Made by a program: the position numbers and the translations under genes. A stretch of 64,000 nt of DNA, from the NCBI RefSeq assembly GCF_006538725.1, contig NZ_BJLQ01000018.1, positions 1 through 64,000 of the forward strand, given 5' to 3'. Below the pieces are notes generated by a model. The model was given only the letters and a program-made list of their open reading frames with translations, was not told the origin of the DNA and ran no database searches. Origin of the DNA: Cellulomonas gelida (lineage in GTDB: Bacteria; Actinomycetota; Actinomycetes; Actinomycetales; Cellulomonadaceae). Shown in pieces: positions 45,065 to 54,354 of the stretch. The stretch's first letter is position 1. Every line of letters begins with the position of its first letter.

Positions 45065-46135
45065 GTGGGGGTGCAGAGCGGCGGGAGCGGCGGGTTCGGG
45101 GGCGGGCCGGGTGGGGTGGCGGAGCTGCCTGGGGTGCGGGCGCTGTCCGGCCAGGGGCGCGACGTCGTCGTGCGGCAGGACGGCGTGGCGAGCGTCGCGC
45201 AGCTCGTCGGATGGGGGGTGTCCTCCGCCGCCGTGCGGCGCAAGGTCGCGGCAGGGCACTGGCGGCGCGCGTTCCGGGGCGTCGTCGTGCTGCAGTCCGG
45301 GCCGACGAGCTGGCGGCAGCGCGCTCGCGCCGCGCTGCTGTACTGCGGGCCTGACGCTGCCCTCTCGCACGAGTCGGCGGCCTTCCACCACGGCATCCTC
45401 ACGGAGCCGGGCCGGTCGGTGGTGGTCACCGTGCCGCACACCCGCACGGTCATGCCGCAACTCGGGCTCGTCGTGCACCGGAGCCGGACGATGCCCTGGG
45501 CCGGCGGGCGTCTGCGCTCGGTCGAGCCCGCCGAGGCGATCCTCGGCATCGTCACGACGACGACCAGCGCCCACTCCCGCGGCGCGGAGTCCACGGCTCG
45601 TGCCGGCGCGGTCCGGCGAGACCTGACCGACGCTCTCGTCGGACTGCTCTGCGACGCGGTGCGGGCCGGGGTCCACCCCGACGACCTGCTGCTGCGGGCC
45701 GCGCGGCGCACGCGCATGTCCGGCCGCCGGCTGCTCGTCGAGATGCTCGGGCAGGTGGCGGAGGGGGTCGAGTCGCCGCTCGAGCACCGGTATGCGCGGG
45801 ACGTCGAGCGTCGGCACCGCCTGCCGCGGGCTGTCGCGCAGCGCTGGGAGCGCGTGGACGGCCGGTGGATCCGAGCGGATCGCGTGTACGTGGGCTTCGC
45901 GGTCCGGGCCGAGCTAGACGGGCGGCTCGCGCATCCGTTCGGCGCCACCGACGACGACGTCTGGCGCGACAACGCCACGCTCCTCGCGACCGGAGACACC
46001 ACGCTGCGCTACCGCTGGCGGCACGTCGCCGTGACCCCGTGCGCCACTGCGGCCCAGGTCGCCCGGGCCTTGCGCGACCGCGGCTGGCCCGGCCGCCCCC
46101 ACCCCTGCACCGCCACCTGCGCCATCACGACCTGA
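45065..46135 (+). CDS. Solitary AbiEi-like/DUF559-like protein
   Basis: About 356 aa. The N-terminal part resembles the winged-helix antitoxin domain of AbiEi-type (type IV TA) proteins ('QDGVASVAQLVGWGVSSAAVRRKVAAGHW', split here by reading, followed by 'GVVVLQSGP'). The C-terminal part (about 245-345) has features of the DUF559/Vsr-like nuclease fold: 'SPLEHRYARDVERRHRLP', 'RAELDGRLAHP', 'DDDVWRDNATLLATGDTTLRY'. The Glu and Asp of the putative active site are present. No AbiEii nucleotidyltransferase toxin is adjacent. The start is uncertain (GTG 45065 or a later GTG). Function unknown. Confidence 0.65.
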   Translation: MGVQSGGSGGFGGGPGGVAELPGVRALSGQGRDVVVRQDGVASVAQLVGWGVSSAAVRRKVAAGHWRRAFRGVVVLQSGPTSWRQRARAALLYCGPDAALSHESAAFHHGILTEPGRSVVVTVPHTRTVMPQLGLVVHRSRTMPWAGGRLRSVEPAEAILGIVTTTTSAHSRGAESTARAGAVRRDLTDALVGLLCDAVRAGVHPDDLLLRAARRTRMSGRRLLVEMLGQVAEGVESPLEHRYARDVERRHRLPRAVAQRWERVDGRWIRADRVYVGFAVRAELDGRLAHPFGATDDDVWRDNATLLATGDTTLRYRWRHVAVTPCATAAQVARALRDRGWPGRPHPCTATCAITT

Positions 46136-46149
46136 CCGCGCAGGGCTGA

Positions 46150-46190
46150 GTGGGTGGGGTTGCGCTCGCTGAGCGAGCGGAACCCCACCC
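46150..46190. repeat. Palindromic repeat, copy 2
   Basis: Second copy of the 29-bp sequence, in the same orientation, 15 bp after the AbiEi-like gene. Here the palindrome is nearly complete: GGGTGGGGTT (46152-46161) pairs with AACCCCACCC (46181-46190), and CGCTCGCT with AGCGAGCG inside. Confidence 0.75.
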
Positions 46191-46246
46191 GTTGCTCGCG
46201 CGCGCGGGGCGGGTTCGCCCGGTCGGCCGACCTGCGGGTCAGCGCT

Positions 46247-47611
46247 TCACTGGGCGACCACCCAGCTCAGCATCCCCGGGCGGTCGCCCCGGTTGTCGAC
46301 GGGGAAGCCGAGCAGCAGCGTGTTGATGTGCCCCGCGAGGTCGTGCGCGGTGAGCGTGGACGGTGCCTGCTCGCCGTTGCAGCCCTGCTCCGACTGGACG
46401 TAGACGATCCCGGCGGCGACCTTCGGCACGGTCGCCCCGAACGCCCCGGGCTCGAGCACGTGGATGTTCTCCAGGCTGCCGTCCCGGTGCCGCAGGGACG
46501 TCCCGGTGCTCGCACACTGCTGCTCGTCGAGGGTGACCGTGTCACCGACCAGCGTCCGGTCGGACAACCACTGCGCGCCGACGATGAAGTCGTCGTCGGC
46601 TCCGACGGTCCGGACCGACCGGTACGCGAGCTGCGCCCCGGACACGTCGAGCTCGAGCTCCTCGAAGCCGTCCTGGTAGGACGCGCCGGGCTCGACGCAC
46701 CGCGCCAGCAGGTTGACCGGGTCGAGCCAGGTCTCGATGCCGCACCGGAGCCCGTCGACCGTCAGGGAGAACGGGCCGGTCACGTCGCCCGTCTCGAGGT
46801 CCACGACCTCGAAGGTCGTGTGGTCGCCGGTGGTCATGACGTCGCGGCTGCCGATCATCCGGCGGCCGGTCGGGTCGAGCTGGCCGAGGCCCTCGGACGG
46901 GCCGTCGTAGACGCTCCGGCTCGTGCCGTCGTCGGCGAGCAGGACGAACACGCCGCCGTGCCACAGCTCACCCTGCGTGGACCGGCCGACGAACGTGGCG
47001 TCGTCCGGCAGACCGCGCTCGTCGGGGGTCACCGTGCCGTCGGCGAGGTCGAGCACGGCTCGGTGGGAGTGCCCGTCGACGAACTCGCGCACGACCGCCG
47101 TCGTCGCACCCGCGCGCCAGTCGACGACGCGCAGCCGCGAGCCCGCGAGGACGCCAGGGACCCGGTAGGTGAAACCGTCGGGCGAGGTGAGCAGCACCGT
47201 GTCCCCGCCGTCGTCGCGCACGCCGCTCGGGTCGTACGTCTCGGCGAGGTGCACGCTCAGCACCCAGCCAGCGCCCGTCTGCGCCAGGACGTCAGGCGTG
47301 AGCTCGGCGTAGGGCGGGATGCCGGGGGTCTCGATCTGCTCCCCCGACGGGGTCGGGTGCGTCGTGACGACCGCGCCCCGGGTAGCCGGGTCGACCGGGT
47401 GCTGGAGCGCGGGACCGGCGAGCAGCGCGCCACCGCCGACCGCCGCGAGGCCGGCGACGCTCAGCACCGCGACGCGCGTGTGCCGCAGCAGCCGTCGGCG
47501 CCGCACCCCGCGGGCCGCACGCTCGAGCGGGCCGACCGGGCTCACACCGTCGAGCGAGCGCTCGTCGGCCTCCGCCACGGCACGCAGGTAGTCGTTCAGG
47601 TCACGCTCCAC
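46247..47611 (-). CDS. Membrane-anchored putative anti-sigma partner (module A)
   Basis: 454 aa: about 45 cytosolic residues ('MERDLNDYLRAVAEADERSL'), one membrane helix (about 48-68) and a large outer region with repeats reminiscent of a beta-propeller. It overlaps the sigma gene by 11 nt (GTG start at 47611). The position and topology suggest an anti-sigma factor, but no ZAS zinc motif is seen, so the role is inferred. It is paralogous to the protein at 50135-51553 ('PPYAELTPDVLAQTGAGWV' versus 'PPYRDLTPAVLASAGAGWV'). Confidence 0.6.
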   Translation of the reverse strand: MERDLNDYLRAVAEADERSLDGVSPVGPLERAARGVRRRRLLRHTRVAVLSVAGLAAVGGGALLAGPALQHPVDPATRGAVVTTHPTPSGEQIETPGIPPYAELTPDVLAQTGAGWVLSVHLAETYDPSGVRDDGGDTVLLTSPDGFTYRVPGVLAGSRLRVVDWRAGATTAVVREFVDGHSHRAVLDLADGTVTPDERGLPDDATFVGRSTQGELWHGGVFVLLADDGTSRSVYDGPSEGLGQLDPTGRRMIGSRDVMTTGDHTTFEVVDLETGDVTGPFSLTVDGLRCGIETWLDPVNLLARCVEPGASYQDGFEELELDVSGAQLAYRSVRTVGADDDFIVGAQWLSDRTLVGDTVTLDEQQCASTGTSLRHRDGSLENIHVLEPGAFGATVPKVAAGIVYVQSEQGCNGEQAPSTLTAHDLAGHINTLLLGFPVDNRGDRPGMLSWVVAQ

Positions 47612-48143
47612 GGCGCACCTCCGTCGTCTGCACAGGGATGGTCTCGGCCGGGGCCGTCGTGCCGAGCGCTGCGTTGAGCAGGGCGACGGCGTCCGCGGTG
47701 TAGCGCTTCACGGCGCCTTCGGACAGGTTGAGCGTGTCGGCCGTCTCACGGACGGACAGGTCCTCGAGGTGCCGCAGCACCACGCAGGCACGCGTCCGGG
47801 GCGGCAGCTGCGCGAGGGCGTCGACGAGCTCGCGCGTCAGGCCGGGCAGCTGGATCTCGACGACCGGCTGCGCGTGGCCCGCGAGCCGGCGGTGCGCGTC
47901 GCGCTCCCTCGTCGTGCGGCGACCGCGGTCGATGAACCTCGTCGCGATCGCGCGCCGGACGTAGTGCTCGGCCTCGCCGATCGAGTCGAAGCGCGCGCGC
48001 CCGCCGAAGGTCGCGACGAGCGCGTCCTGGACGAGGTCCTCCGCGTCGTGCCGCGACCCGCACAGCAAGGTCGCTCGTGACAGCAGGCGCGGGTATCGCT
48101 CCCGCACGAGCTGGTCGAGCATCGGTTCCCACCGACTGCTCAT
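47601..48143 (-). CDS. SigE-family ECF-type RNA polymerase sigma factor (module A)
   Basis: 180 aa with sigma-70 region 2 ('YPRLLSRATLLCGSRHDAEDLVQDALV') and region 4 ('[36 protein letters not shown]'), typical of the SigE-like group in actinobacteria. ATG 48143 is preceded by GGGGGAC. Downstream it overlaps its membrane partner. A motif at 48177-48192 is shared with module B. Confidence 0.9.
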   Translation of the reverse strand: MSSRWEPMLDQLVRERYPRLLSRATLLCGSRHDAEDLVQDALVATFGGRARFDSIGEAEHYVRRAIATRFIDRGRRTTRERDAHRRLAGHAQPVVEIQLPGLTRELVDALAQLPPRTRACVVLRHLEDLSVRETADTLNLSEGAVKRYTADAVALLNAALGTTAPAETIPVQTTEVRRGA

Positions 48144-48176
48144 GTGTCCCCCTGGTTCCTCGGGCCGCACCTGCCG

Positions 48177-48192
48177 GACACCCTTGAGAACG
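48177..48192 (-). promoter_or_regulatory. Shared promoter motif, sigma module A
   Basis: CGTTCTCAAGGGTGTC on the minus strand, 33 nt before the sigma gene start; 14 of 16 bases match the element before sigma module B. Probably an autoregulated promoter element. Confidence 0.55.
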
Positions 48193-48307
48193 TGAGGTCC
48201 CGCGCGGGGGTTGGGTGGCAGCCGGGAGCGTATCGGCAGGCCAGGCCCGACGAAGGCGCCGGGGCGCCACGCGCGCGACGCCGGGCGGGGACGGCGCGGG
48301 TGCGAGG

Positions 48308-49612
48308 ATGGCGCGCGTGCAGGTGATCGCGGACCTCAAGGCGCTGTGGCCGCTGCGGGAGTTCCGCAAGCTGCTCGCGGTGCGACTCGTCAGCCAGTGC
48401 GGCGACGGCATGTTCCAGGTGGGGCTGGCGACCCTGTTCTTCTTCTCCCCGGAGAACGCGACGACCGCGGGCGGCGTCGCGGCGGCGTTCGCGGTGCTGC
48501 TGCTGCCGTTCACGATCGTCGGGCCGTGGGCCGGGGTGCTGCTCGACCGGTGGAGCCGGCGGCAGGTGCTGCTCGTCGGCAACCTCGTGCGGATGGGGCT
48601 CGCGGTGGTGCTCGCCGCGCTCATGGTCACCGTGGGCGTCGGGCCGGCCGTGTACGTGCTCGCGCTCGTGACGCTCTCGGTCAACCGGTTCCTGCTCTCG
48701 GCGTTGTCGGCCTCGCTCCCCCAGGTCGTCGAGGGCAAGCTCCTGCTCACCGCCAACTCCGTGACCCCGACGCTCGGCACCGCGGCCAACGGGATCGGTA
48801 GCGCAGTCGCCCTGGTGCTCGGCTGGGTCGTGCCGGCCGGCCGGGCGCGCGACGCCGCCGCGCTGCTCGCCGCCGCCCTCACCATGGCCGCCGCCGCCGG
48901 GCTCGCCGCCCGCATCGACCGGCACCGGCTGGGGCCCGAGCACCGGTCGGACGCCGAGCAGCTGCGCGCGCAGCTCGGGACGCTCGTGCGGGGGTTCGTC
49001 GAGGGCGGTCGCTACCTCGTCGCGCGTGGCACTCCCGCCCGCGCGCTGGCGGTCATGGCGTACCACCGCTTCCTCTACGGCGTGGTGTTCCTCGCGAGCA
49101 TCCTCATCTCACGGAACCTGCTGTCCGACCCCGCAGACGCGCAGGAGGGCCTCGCGACGTTCGCGACCGTGCTCGCGGCGACCGCGGTCGGGTTCGCGCT
49201 CGCGATCGTCCTGACGCCCACGCTCTCACCGTCCACCGGGATCCACGCGTGGATCACCGGGTGCCTGGTGCTCGCCGCGGTCAGCCAGTGCGTGCTCGTC
49301 GTGACGTACGAGCTGGTCCCCGTGCTCGTGGCCGCCGCGCTGCTCGGGCTGGCCGCGCAAGGCACCAAGATCGCCGTCGACACGATCGTGCAGCGCGACA
49401 CCGACGACGCCTACCGCGGCCGCGCGTTCGCGCTGTACGACGTCCTCTACAACGCCGCGTTCGTCGGCGCCGCCGCGCTGGCCGCCGCGGCGCTGCCCGA
49501 CACCGGCTGGTCGAGCGGGCTGTTCGTCGTCCTCGCCCTCGGCTACGTGGCCGGCGCGGTCGCCTACGGCCTGGCCGCGCGCCGCCGACCGGTGCCCGCC
49601 GAGGTCGCCTGA
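48308..49612 (+). CDS. MFS transporter
   Basis: 434 aa with about twelve membrane helices. The loop between helices 2 and 3 ('GPWAGVLLDRWSRRQVLL') is a clear MFS signature. Substrate unknown; the family fits drug or metabolite export. The ATG at 48308 is only 2-3 nt after a GAGG, so translation may depend on a leaderless transcript. It is divergent from sigma module A. Confidence 0.82.
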   Translation: MARVQVIADLKALWPLREFRKLLAVRLVSQCGDGMFQVGLATLFFFSPENATTAGGVAAAFAVLLLPFTIVGPWAGVLLDRWSRRQVLLVGNLVRMGLAVVLAALMVTVGVGPAVYVLALVTLSVNRFLLSALSASLPQVVEGKLLLTANSVTPTLGTAANGIGSAVALVLGWVVPAGRARDAAALLAAALTMAAAAGLAARIDRHRLGPEHRSDAEQLRAQLGTLVRGFVEGGRYLVARGTPARALAVMAYHRFLYGVVFLASILISRNLLSDPADAQEGLATFATVLAATAVGFALAIVLTPTLSPSTGIHAWITGCLVLAAVSQCVLVVTYELVPVLVAAALLGLAAQGTKIAVDTIVQRDTDDAYRGRAFALYDVLYNAAFVGAAALAAAALPDTGWSSGLFVVLALGYVAGAVAYGLAARRRPVPAEVA

Positions 49613-49659
49613 CGCCTTGCCGACGCTCCCGCCAGCCGTGAATCGATCCGGATCACCTT

Positions 49660-49692
49660 GACGCACCGGCTCGCGCCGCTACGGTGCGGGCT
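49660..49692 (+). promoter_or_regulatory. Promoter of the lipoprotein gene
   Basis: TTGACG and TACGGT (49680-49685) are separated by 16 bp; the expected transcription start falls at or next to the GTG at 49693, which predicts a leaderless mRNA. Confidence 0.5.
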
Positions 49693-50106
49693 GTGTCCCG
49701 ATATCGCCTGATCGTCCCGTTGCTGCTGGTCGCCGCCGTGACCGGTTGCTCGTCGGCCCCGTCCGGGTCCGCCTCGGCGGTCGTGACCTACGTCGACGAG
49801 TCCGGCGAGCAGCGCGTCGAGGTCGCGACCGAGGGCGCGCGGTGCGACGAGGCCGAGCCGCGCCGGCTGGGCTCGCCCGACGAGGAGATCGTGTTCGTCG
49901 TCGCCGTGACCGGCGAGGCGACGTTCCGGGTGCGCCTGGGCGACGAGCTGTCGTTCCTGTCGAAGGGCACGGCCAGCGCCCCGCAGGGCGGAATCCAGGT
50001 CGACGGCGTCACGGGGACGGTCGTGCGGTCGGGCATCTCCGGGACGCAGACCCGCGTGAGCGCGGAGGCGATGCTGTCCGCCGAGGTCGTCTGCCCCGAC
50101 TCGTGA
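49693..50106 (+). CDS. Small putative lipoprotein
   Basis: 137 aa. Signal peptide with lipobox AVTGC (Cys near residue 19), then a Ser-rich linker and a beta-rich domain with two more Cys ('GARCDEAEP' and 'VVCPDS') that may form a disulfide. Unknown function. It lies convergent to sigma module B. Confidence 0.65.
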   Translation: MSRYRLIVPLLLVAAVTGCSSAPSGSASAVVTYVDESGEQRVEVATEGARCDEAEPRRLGSPDEEIVFVVAVTGEATFRVRLGDELSFLSKGTASAPQGGIQVDGVTGTVVRSGISGTQTRVSAEAMLSAEVVCPDS

Positions 50107-50134
50107 GCGGGTCCCGTCGGCGCCCGCGAACGGC

Positions 50135-51553
50135 TCAGGACGCCGCGACCACCTGGCGCACGCCCCCGAACCCGACGAGCGACGCGAGCCCGCCAGGCGC
50201 CGGCACCAGCGGCGTCCGCGTACCCGTCACGAGGTCGTGCGCCGTGAGCGTGCCTGCCGCCACCTCCTGGCAGCCGGGGCTGGCGATCACGTAGGCCACG
50301 CGGCCGGTGAGCACGGTCAGGAACCGGCTGTCCCCGTCGCCGCGTCCCTGCAGCAACCGGGTCATCCGCCCGTCGTCGTCGAAGAGAGCCGCGCCGCCCC
50401 AGCACGGGTCTGCCGCCTGTGCGTCGGTCACCGTGCCGACAAGGCCTCCGTCCCATCGGTGCGTCAGGTCGAACGGCACGGGCTCGTCGGCGCCGTACGG
50501 GTGCTCGGAGGTGACCTGCGGCCCGCCCGGGTCGAGCCGGACGACGAACGACGTCCAGGTCCCGCCCGAGTCGACGTCCCGGCCGCACACGACGACCACA
50601 CGCGCGTCGTCGAGCCACGCCACCGCCGTGCACACCGAGCCGGCGAGCTCCACCGGTGCCACACGGCTCGTCACCCCGGTGGCCAGGTCCGTCACGACGA
50701 GGCTCGCCGGGTCGTCGTCCGCGAGCGCGATACTGCGTCGCCCGTTCGGGTCGAGCTGCGCGAGGGCTGAGGGAGCCCCTCCCCGGACCGCGTCGCCGCC
50801 ATCGGGCACGGTCCACCAGCCCTGCGGCGAACGCCAGATCTCGACGCCGCCGTCGCCGAGGCCGACGTACGCGGCGTCGGTCGGGAGCCCGCGGGCCTCG
50901 TTCGCGACGGCACCGGTCGCCAGGTCGAGCCTGGCCCGTCGCGCGTCGTCGAGGCTGACCACGAGGGACGAGGAGCCCGCGCGCCAGCTCACGACGTCGA
51001 CGACGTCGGTGCGCTCCGGACCAGGCACCAGGTACACGTCACCCGTCGGCGAGGTGAGCAAGAAGGTCGTCGGCCACCGGCTCGTGCCGGTGTCGGTGTC
51101 GTCGTGGCCCTGGCCGTCGTAGGCCACGGCGACCCACCCCGCGCCGGCACTCGCGAGCACGGCCGGCGTGAGGTCGCGATACGGAGGGAGCCCCGGCCGG
51201 GTCAGGATCGGGCCGGCGTCGGCAGTGGTGGACGGGTCGCCGCTCGGCGCGGCCGTGGGCGTCGGCCGGGTCGACGAGACATCGGTCGGCGTGCTCGTCG
51301 GAACCGCGGGCGTCGTGGCGTCGTCGGACATCACCGAGCCCGCCAGCACGGCGCCCGTCCCGACGACGAGCACGGCCGCCGCTGCCGCCGCCCACCGTGC
51401 CCCGACGCGGGCGCGCCACCGGCGTGCGACCTCGTGCGCCGCACGGCGCGCGGGCTGCTGCGTCGGCACACGGACCAGGCGACGTTCGCCACGGTCGGCG
51501 GCCTCCTGCAGGATCTCCGCCAGGTCGCGGCCCTGCGAGTCGTCACGCTCCAC
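50135..51553 (-). CDS. Membrane-anchored putative anti-sigma partner (module B)
   Basis: 472 aa: cytosolic N-terminus (about 60 residues, 'DLAEILQEAADRGERRLVRV'), one membrane helix (about 70-92), a Thr/Pro linker and an extracytoplasmic domain with propeller-like repeats. Paralog of the module A partner; GTG start at 51553, overlapping the sigma gene by 11 nt exactly as in module A. Confidence 0.6.
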   Translation of the reverse strand: MERDDSQGRDLAEILQEAADRGERRLVRVPTQQPARRAAHEVARRWRARVGARWAAAAAAVLVVGTGAVLAGSVMSDDATTPAVPTSTPTDVSSTRPTPTAAPSGDPSTTADAGPILTRPGLPPYRDLTPAVLASAGAGWVAVAYDGQGHDDTDTGTSRWPTTFLLTSPTGDVYLVPGPERTDVVDVVSWRAGSSSLVVSLDDARRARLDLATGAVANEARGLPTDAAYVGLGDGGVEIWRSPQGWWTVPDGGDAVRGGAPSALAQLDPNGRRSIALADDDPASLVVTDLATGVTSRVAPVELAGSVCTAVAWLDDARVVVVCGRDVDSGGTWTSFVVRLDPGGPQVTSEHPYGADEPVPFDLTHRWDGGLVGTVTDAQAADPCWGGAALFDDDGRMTRLLQGRGDGDSRFLTVLTGRVAYVIASPGCQEVAAGTLTAHDLVTGTRTPLVPAPGGLASLVGFGGVRQVVAAS

Positions 51554-52088
51554 CGTGCACCTCCGTCGTGGTCAGCAGGACCGGTTCGCCGCTCGGCGGG
51601 ACGGTCCCGAGGATCGCGTTCAGGGCGCGCACGCCGTCGGACGTGTAGCGCTTGACGGCACCCTCCGAGACGCCGAGGGCGTCGCTCGTCTCGCGCACCG
51701 ACAGGTCCTCGAGATGACGCAGCACGACGCACGCGCGGATCTGCGGTGGCAGCGTCGCGAGGGCGTCGACGACCTGGCGGGTCAGACCGGGCAGCTCGAT
51801 CTCGGTCGGGTGCACGGCGAGCGCGGCGAGCCGACGCTCCGCAGTCCGCGACCGGGCGGCGCGTCGCGCCCGGTCGACCGAGCGCGACGCGATCGCCCGA
51901 CGCACGTAGTGCTCGGCCTCGCCGAGGCTGGAGAACCGGGCACCACCCGAGAAGCTTGCGACCAGCGCCTCCTGAACCAGGTCCTCGGCGTCGGCGTGCG
52001 ATCCCGTCAGCATGAGCGCTCGCATCAGGAGCCGCGGGTACCTGCTCCGCACCAGCTCGTCGAGCATCGGCTCCCACCGATGGCCCAC
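51543..52088 (-). CDS. SigE-family ECF-type RNA polymerase sigma factor (module B)
   Basis: 181 aa, paralog of module A sigma: region 2 '[27 protein letters not shown]', region 4 '[36 protein letters not shown]'. GTG 52088 is preceded by GGGAGGA. The sequence around the sigma/partner overlap is nearly identical at the DNA level in both modules. Confidence 0.9.
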   Translation of the reverse strand: MGHRWEPMLDELVRSRYPRLLMRALMLTGSHADAEDLVQEALVASFSGGARFSSLGEAEHYVRRAIASRSVDRARRAARSRTAERRLAALAVHPTEIELPGLTRQVVDALATLPPQIRACVVLRHLEDLSVRETSDALGVSEGAVKRYTSDGVRALNAILGTVPPSGEPVLLTTTEVHGGA

Positions 52089-52128
52089 GGCGTCCTCCCG
52101 GTTCTCGATCCGGCCCGACCTCTCGGAT

Positions 52129-52144
52129 GACAACCATGAGAACG
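52129..52144 (-). promoter_or_regulatory. Shared promoter motif, sigma module B
   Basis: CGTTCTCATGGTTGTC on the minus strand, 40 nt before the sigma start; matches the module A element at 14 of 16 positions. Confidence 0.55.
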
Positions 52145-52221
52145 CAGCCGCGTCACGCCTGGTTGTGCGAGACGGCAAGGAGCTGTCGAGATCACCCGCC
52201 GGGACGACGCCCGGGCGGTGG

Positions 52222-53694
52222 TCAGGAGCGAGCGGCCCACCACGAGCGCAGCTCCGCCTCGGCGCGTTCCGGGCCGAGCGGGCCGTGCTCCATGCGCAGC
52301 GCGAGGAGGTGCTTGTACGCCTCGCCGACCTCGCGGCCGGGCGTCAGGTCGAGGATCGCCATGATCTGCGTGCCGTCGAGGTCGGGCCGGATGGAGTCGA
52401 GCTCCTCCTGCTCCTGCAGCCGCGCGATCCGCACCTCGAGGTCGTCGTACGCGGCGGACAGTCGCTGCGCCTTGCGGACGTTGCGCGTCGTGCAGTCCGA
52501 GCGCGTGAGCCGGTGCAGGCGCTCGAGCAGCGGGCCGGCGTCGGTGACGTAGCGGCGCACGGCGGAGTCGGTCCAGCCACCCTCGCCGTAGCCGTGGAAC
52601 CGCAGGTGCAGCTCGGTGAGGCGCGCGACGGCCTGCACGGTCGCCTTGTCGAACCGCAGCTCCTTGAGCCGCTTCGAGACGAGCTTGGCGCCCACGATCT
52701 CGTGGTGGTGGAACGAGACGCCGCCGCCCTCCTCGAACCGCCGGGTGCGGGGCTTGCCGATGTCGTGCAGCAGCGCGGCGAGCCGCAGCACCAGGTCCGG
52801 CCCGGGCACGGCGCCGTCCGGTCCGGTCTCGAGCGCGATCGCCTTGTCGAGCACCGTGAGCGAGTGCTCGTAGACGTCCTTGTGCCGGTGGTGCTCGTCG
52901 ATCTCGAGGCGCAGCGCGGGCAGCTCGGGCAGGACGTGGTCGGCCAGCCCGGTCTCGACGAGCACCTGCAGGCCCAGCCGCGGCTGACGCGCGAGCAGGA
53001 GCTTGACGAGCTCGTCGCGCACGCGCTCGGCCGACACGATCGAGATCCGCTCGGCCTGCTCGACGATCGCGGCGCGTGCGGCGTCGTCGATCGCGAAGCC
53101 GAGCTGCGCGGCGAACCGCGCGGCGCGCATCATGCGCAGCGGGTCGTCGTCGAACGACTGCCGCGGGTCCACGGGGGTGCGCAGCACGCCGCGCGCGAGG
53201 TCCGCGAGCCCGTCGAACGGGTCGACGAACGCCAGCTCGGGCAGGCGCACGGCCATCGAGTTCACCGTGAAGTCGCGTCGCGACAGGTCGCCCTCGAGCG
53301 TGTCTCCGAACACGACCTCGGGCTTGCGGGACGACGGGTCGTACTCGTCGGTCCGGTACGTCGTGACCTCGACGACCACGTCCGCGCCACCGCCGTGCCG
53401 CGAGCCGAACCGGCGCGCCCCGATCGTGCCGAACTCGCGGCCCATGTCCCAGTGGGCGTCGCCCCACCGCGCGAGGATCGCCTCGGTCTCGTCGGGTGTC
53501 GCCGACGTCGCGAAGTCCAGGTCCGACGACGAGCGGCCGAGGAACGCGTCACGCACGGGCCCGCCGACGAGCGCGAGCTCGTGACCGGCCGCGCGGAACA
53601 GCTCACCGAGGGCCAGGGCGTCAGCCGGGAGGGCGGCGAGCACGCCGATGGCACGCTTCTGCAGCGTGAGGAGGGAGGGCGTCTCGTCCGGCAC
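52222..53694 (-). CDS. CCA tRNA nucleotidyltransferase
   Basis: A 490-aa polymerase-beta-type enzyme that adds or repairs the CCA end of tRNAs. Motifs: '[13 protein letters not shown]', the catalytic 'DLDFAT' Asp pair, '[11 protein letters not shown]', '[18 protein letters not shown]', and a C-terminal HD domain ('[10 protein letters not shown]'). The GTG at 53694 lies 7 nt after a TAGAAT -10 hexamer, so the mRNA is probably leaderless. Divergent from the nudix gene. Confidence 0.95.
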   Translation of the reverse strand: MPDETPSLLTLQKRAIGVLAALPADALALGELFRAAGHELALVGGPVRDAFLGRSSSDLDFATSATPDETEAILARWGDAHWDMGREFGTIGARRFGSRHGGGADVVVEVTTYRTDEYDPSSRKPEVVFGDTLEGDLSRRDFTVNSMAVRLPELAFVDPFDGLADLARGVLRTPVDPRQSFDDDPLRMMRAARFAAQLGFAIDDAARAAIVEQAERISIVSAERVRDELVKLLLARQPRLGLQVLVETGLADHVLPELPALRLEIDEHHRHKDVYEHSLTVLDKAIALETGPDGAVPGPDLVLRLAALLHDIGKPRTRRFEEGGGVSFHHHEIVGAKLVSKRLKELRFDKATVQAVARLTELHLRFHGYGEGGWTDSAVRRYVTDAGPLLERLHRLTRSDCTTRNVRKAQRLSAAYDDLEVRIARLQEQEELDSIRPDLDGTQIMAILDLTPGREVGEAYKHLLALRMEHGPLGPERAEAELRSWWAARS

Positions 53695-53701
53695 CTGCCC
53701 G

Positions 53702-53780
53702 ATTCTAGGTGGCTGCCGCTCACCCGACCGCGCCGCGGGGTCCCGTCGGTTCGGGCTCGACCCGGGCAAGTCGTTACAGT
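53702..53780. promoter_or_regulatory. Divergent leaderless promoters of pcnB-like and nudix genes
   Basis: Minus strand TAGAAT (53702-53707) precedes the CCA-transferase GTG by 7 nt; plus strand TACAGT (53775-53780) precedes the nudix ATG by 7 nt. In both cases the transcript should begin at the start codon; neither gene has a Shine-Dalgarno. Confidence 0.6.
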
Positions 53781-53787
53781 GGCACGC

Positions 53788-54354
53788 ATGTCCGGCGCCG
53801 CGCACCCGTCCCCCTCGCGGGGCGTCCCGGCGCCGCCCGGCGGGCACCGCCTGCAGGCGCCACGCCCCGTCGCCCCGGTCCGGCCCGTGCACGGTCCGGC
53901 CGCTCCCCCGCTGCCCGTCGTCGACGAGACCTCCGCGGGCGGCCTCGTCGTCCTGATGAAGGACGGCGTCTACCACGCGGCGATCATCGCGCGCCGCAAC
54001 CGCGGTGGTCGGCTCGAGTGGTGCCTGCCGAAGGGTCACCTCGAGGGCGAGGAGACGCCCGAGGAGGCCGCCGTCCGGGAGATCGCCGAGGAGACCGGCA
54101 TCCGCGGGCAGGTCCTTCGGCGGCTCGGCGTCATCGACTACTGGTTCTCGGGCGACGACCGCCGCGTGCACAAGGTCGTCCACCACTTCCTGCTCGGTGC
54201 GGTCGGCGGCTCGCTGTCCGTCGAGGGGGACCCCGACGGCGAGGCCGAGGACGCGGCGTGGGTGCCCGTCTCGATGCTCCCCGACCGCCTGGCGTACCCC
54301 AACGAGCGTCGGCTCGCCGAGGCCGCGCTCGTGGTGCTCGTCGGCGAGGCATGA
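53788..54354 (+). CDS. NUDIX hydrolase
   Basis: 188 aa. Nudix box G-x5-E-x7-REIAEETG is complete ('[20 protein letters not shown]' and on). An N-terminal Pro/Ala-rich tail (about 40 residues) precedes the fold. It cleaves a nucleoside diphosphate linked to another moiety; the actual substrate is unknown. It is the first gene of a block that continues to murJ. Confidence 0.9.
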   Translation: MSGAAHPSPSRGVPAPPGGHRLQAPRPVAPVRPVHGPAAPPLPVVDETSAGGLVVLMKDGVYHAAIIARRNRGGRLEWCLPKGHLEGEETPEEAAVREIAEETGIRGQVLRRLGVIDYWFSGDDRRVHKVVHHFLLGAVGGSLSVEGDPDGEAEDAAWVPVSMLPDRLAYPNERRLAEAALVVLVGEA

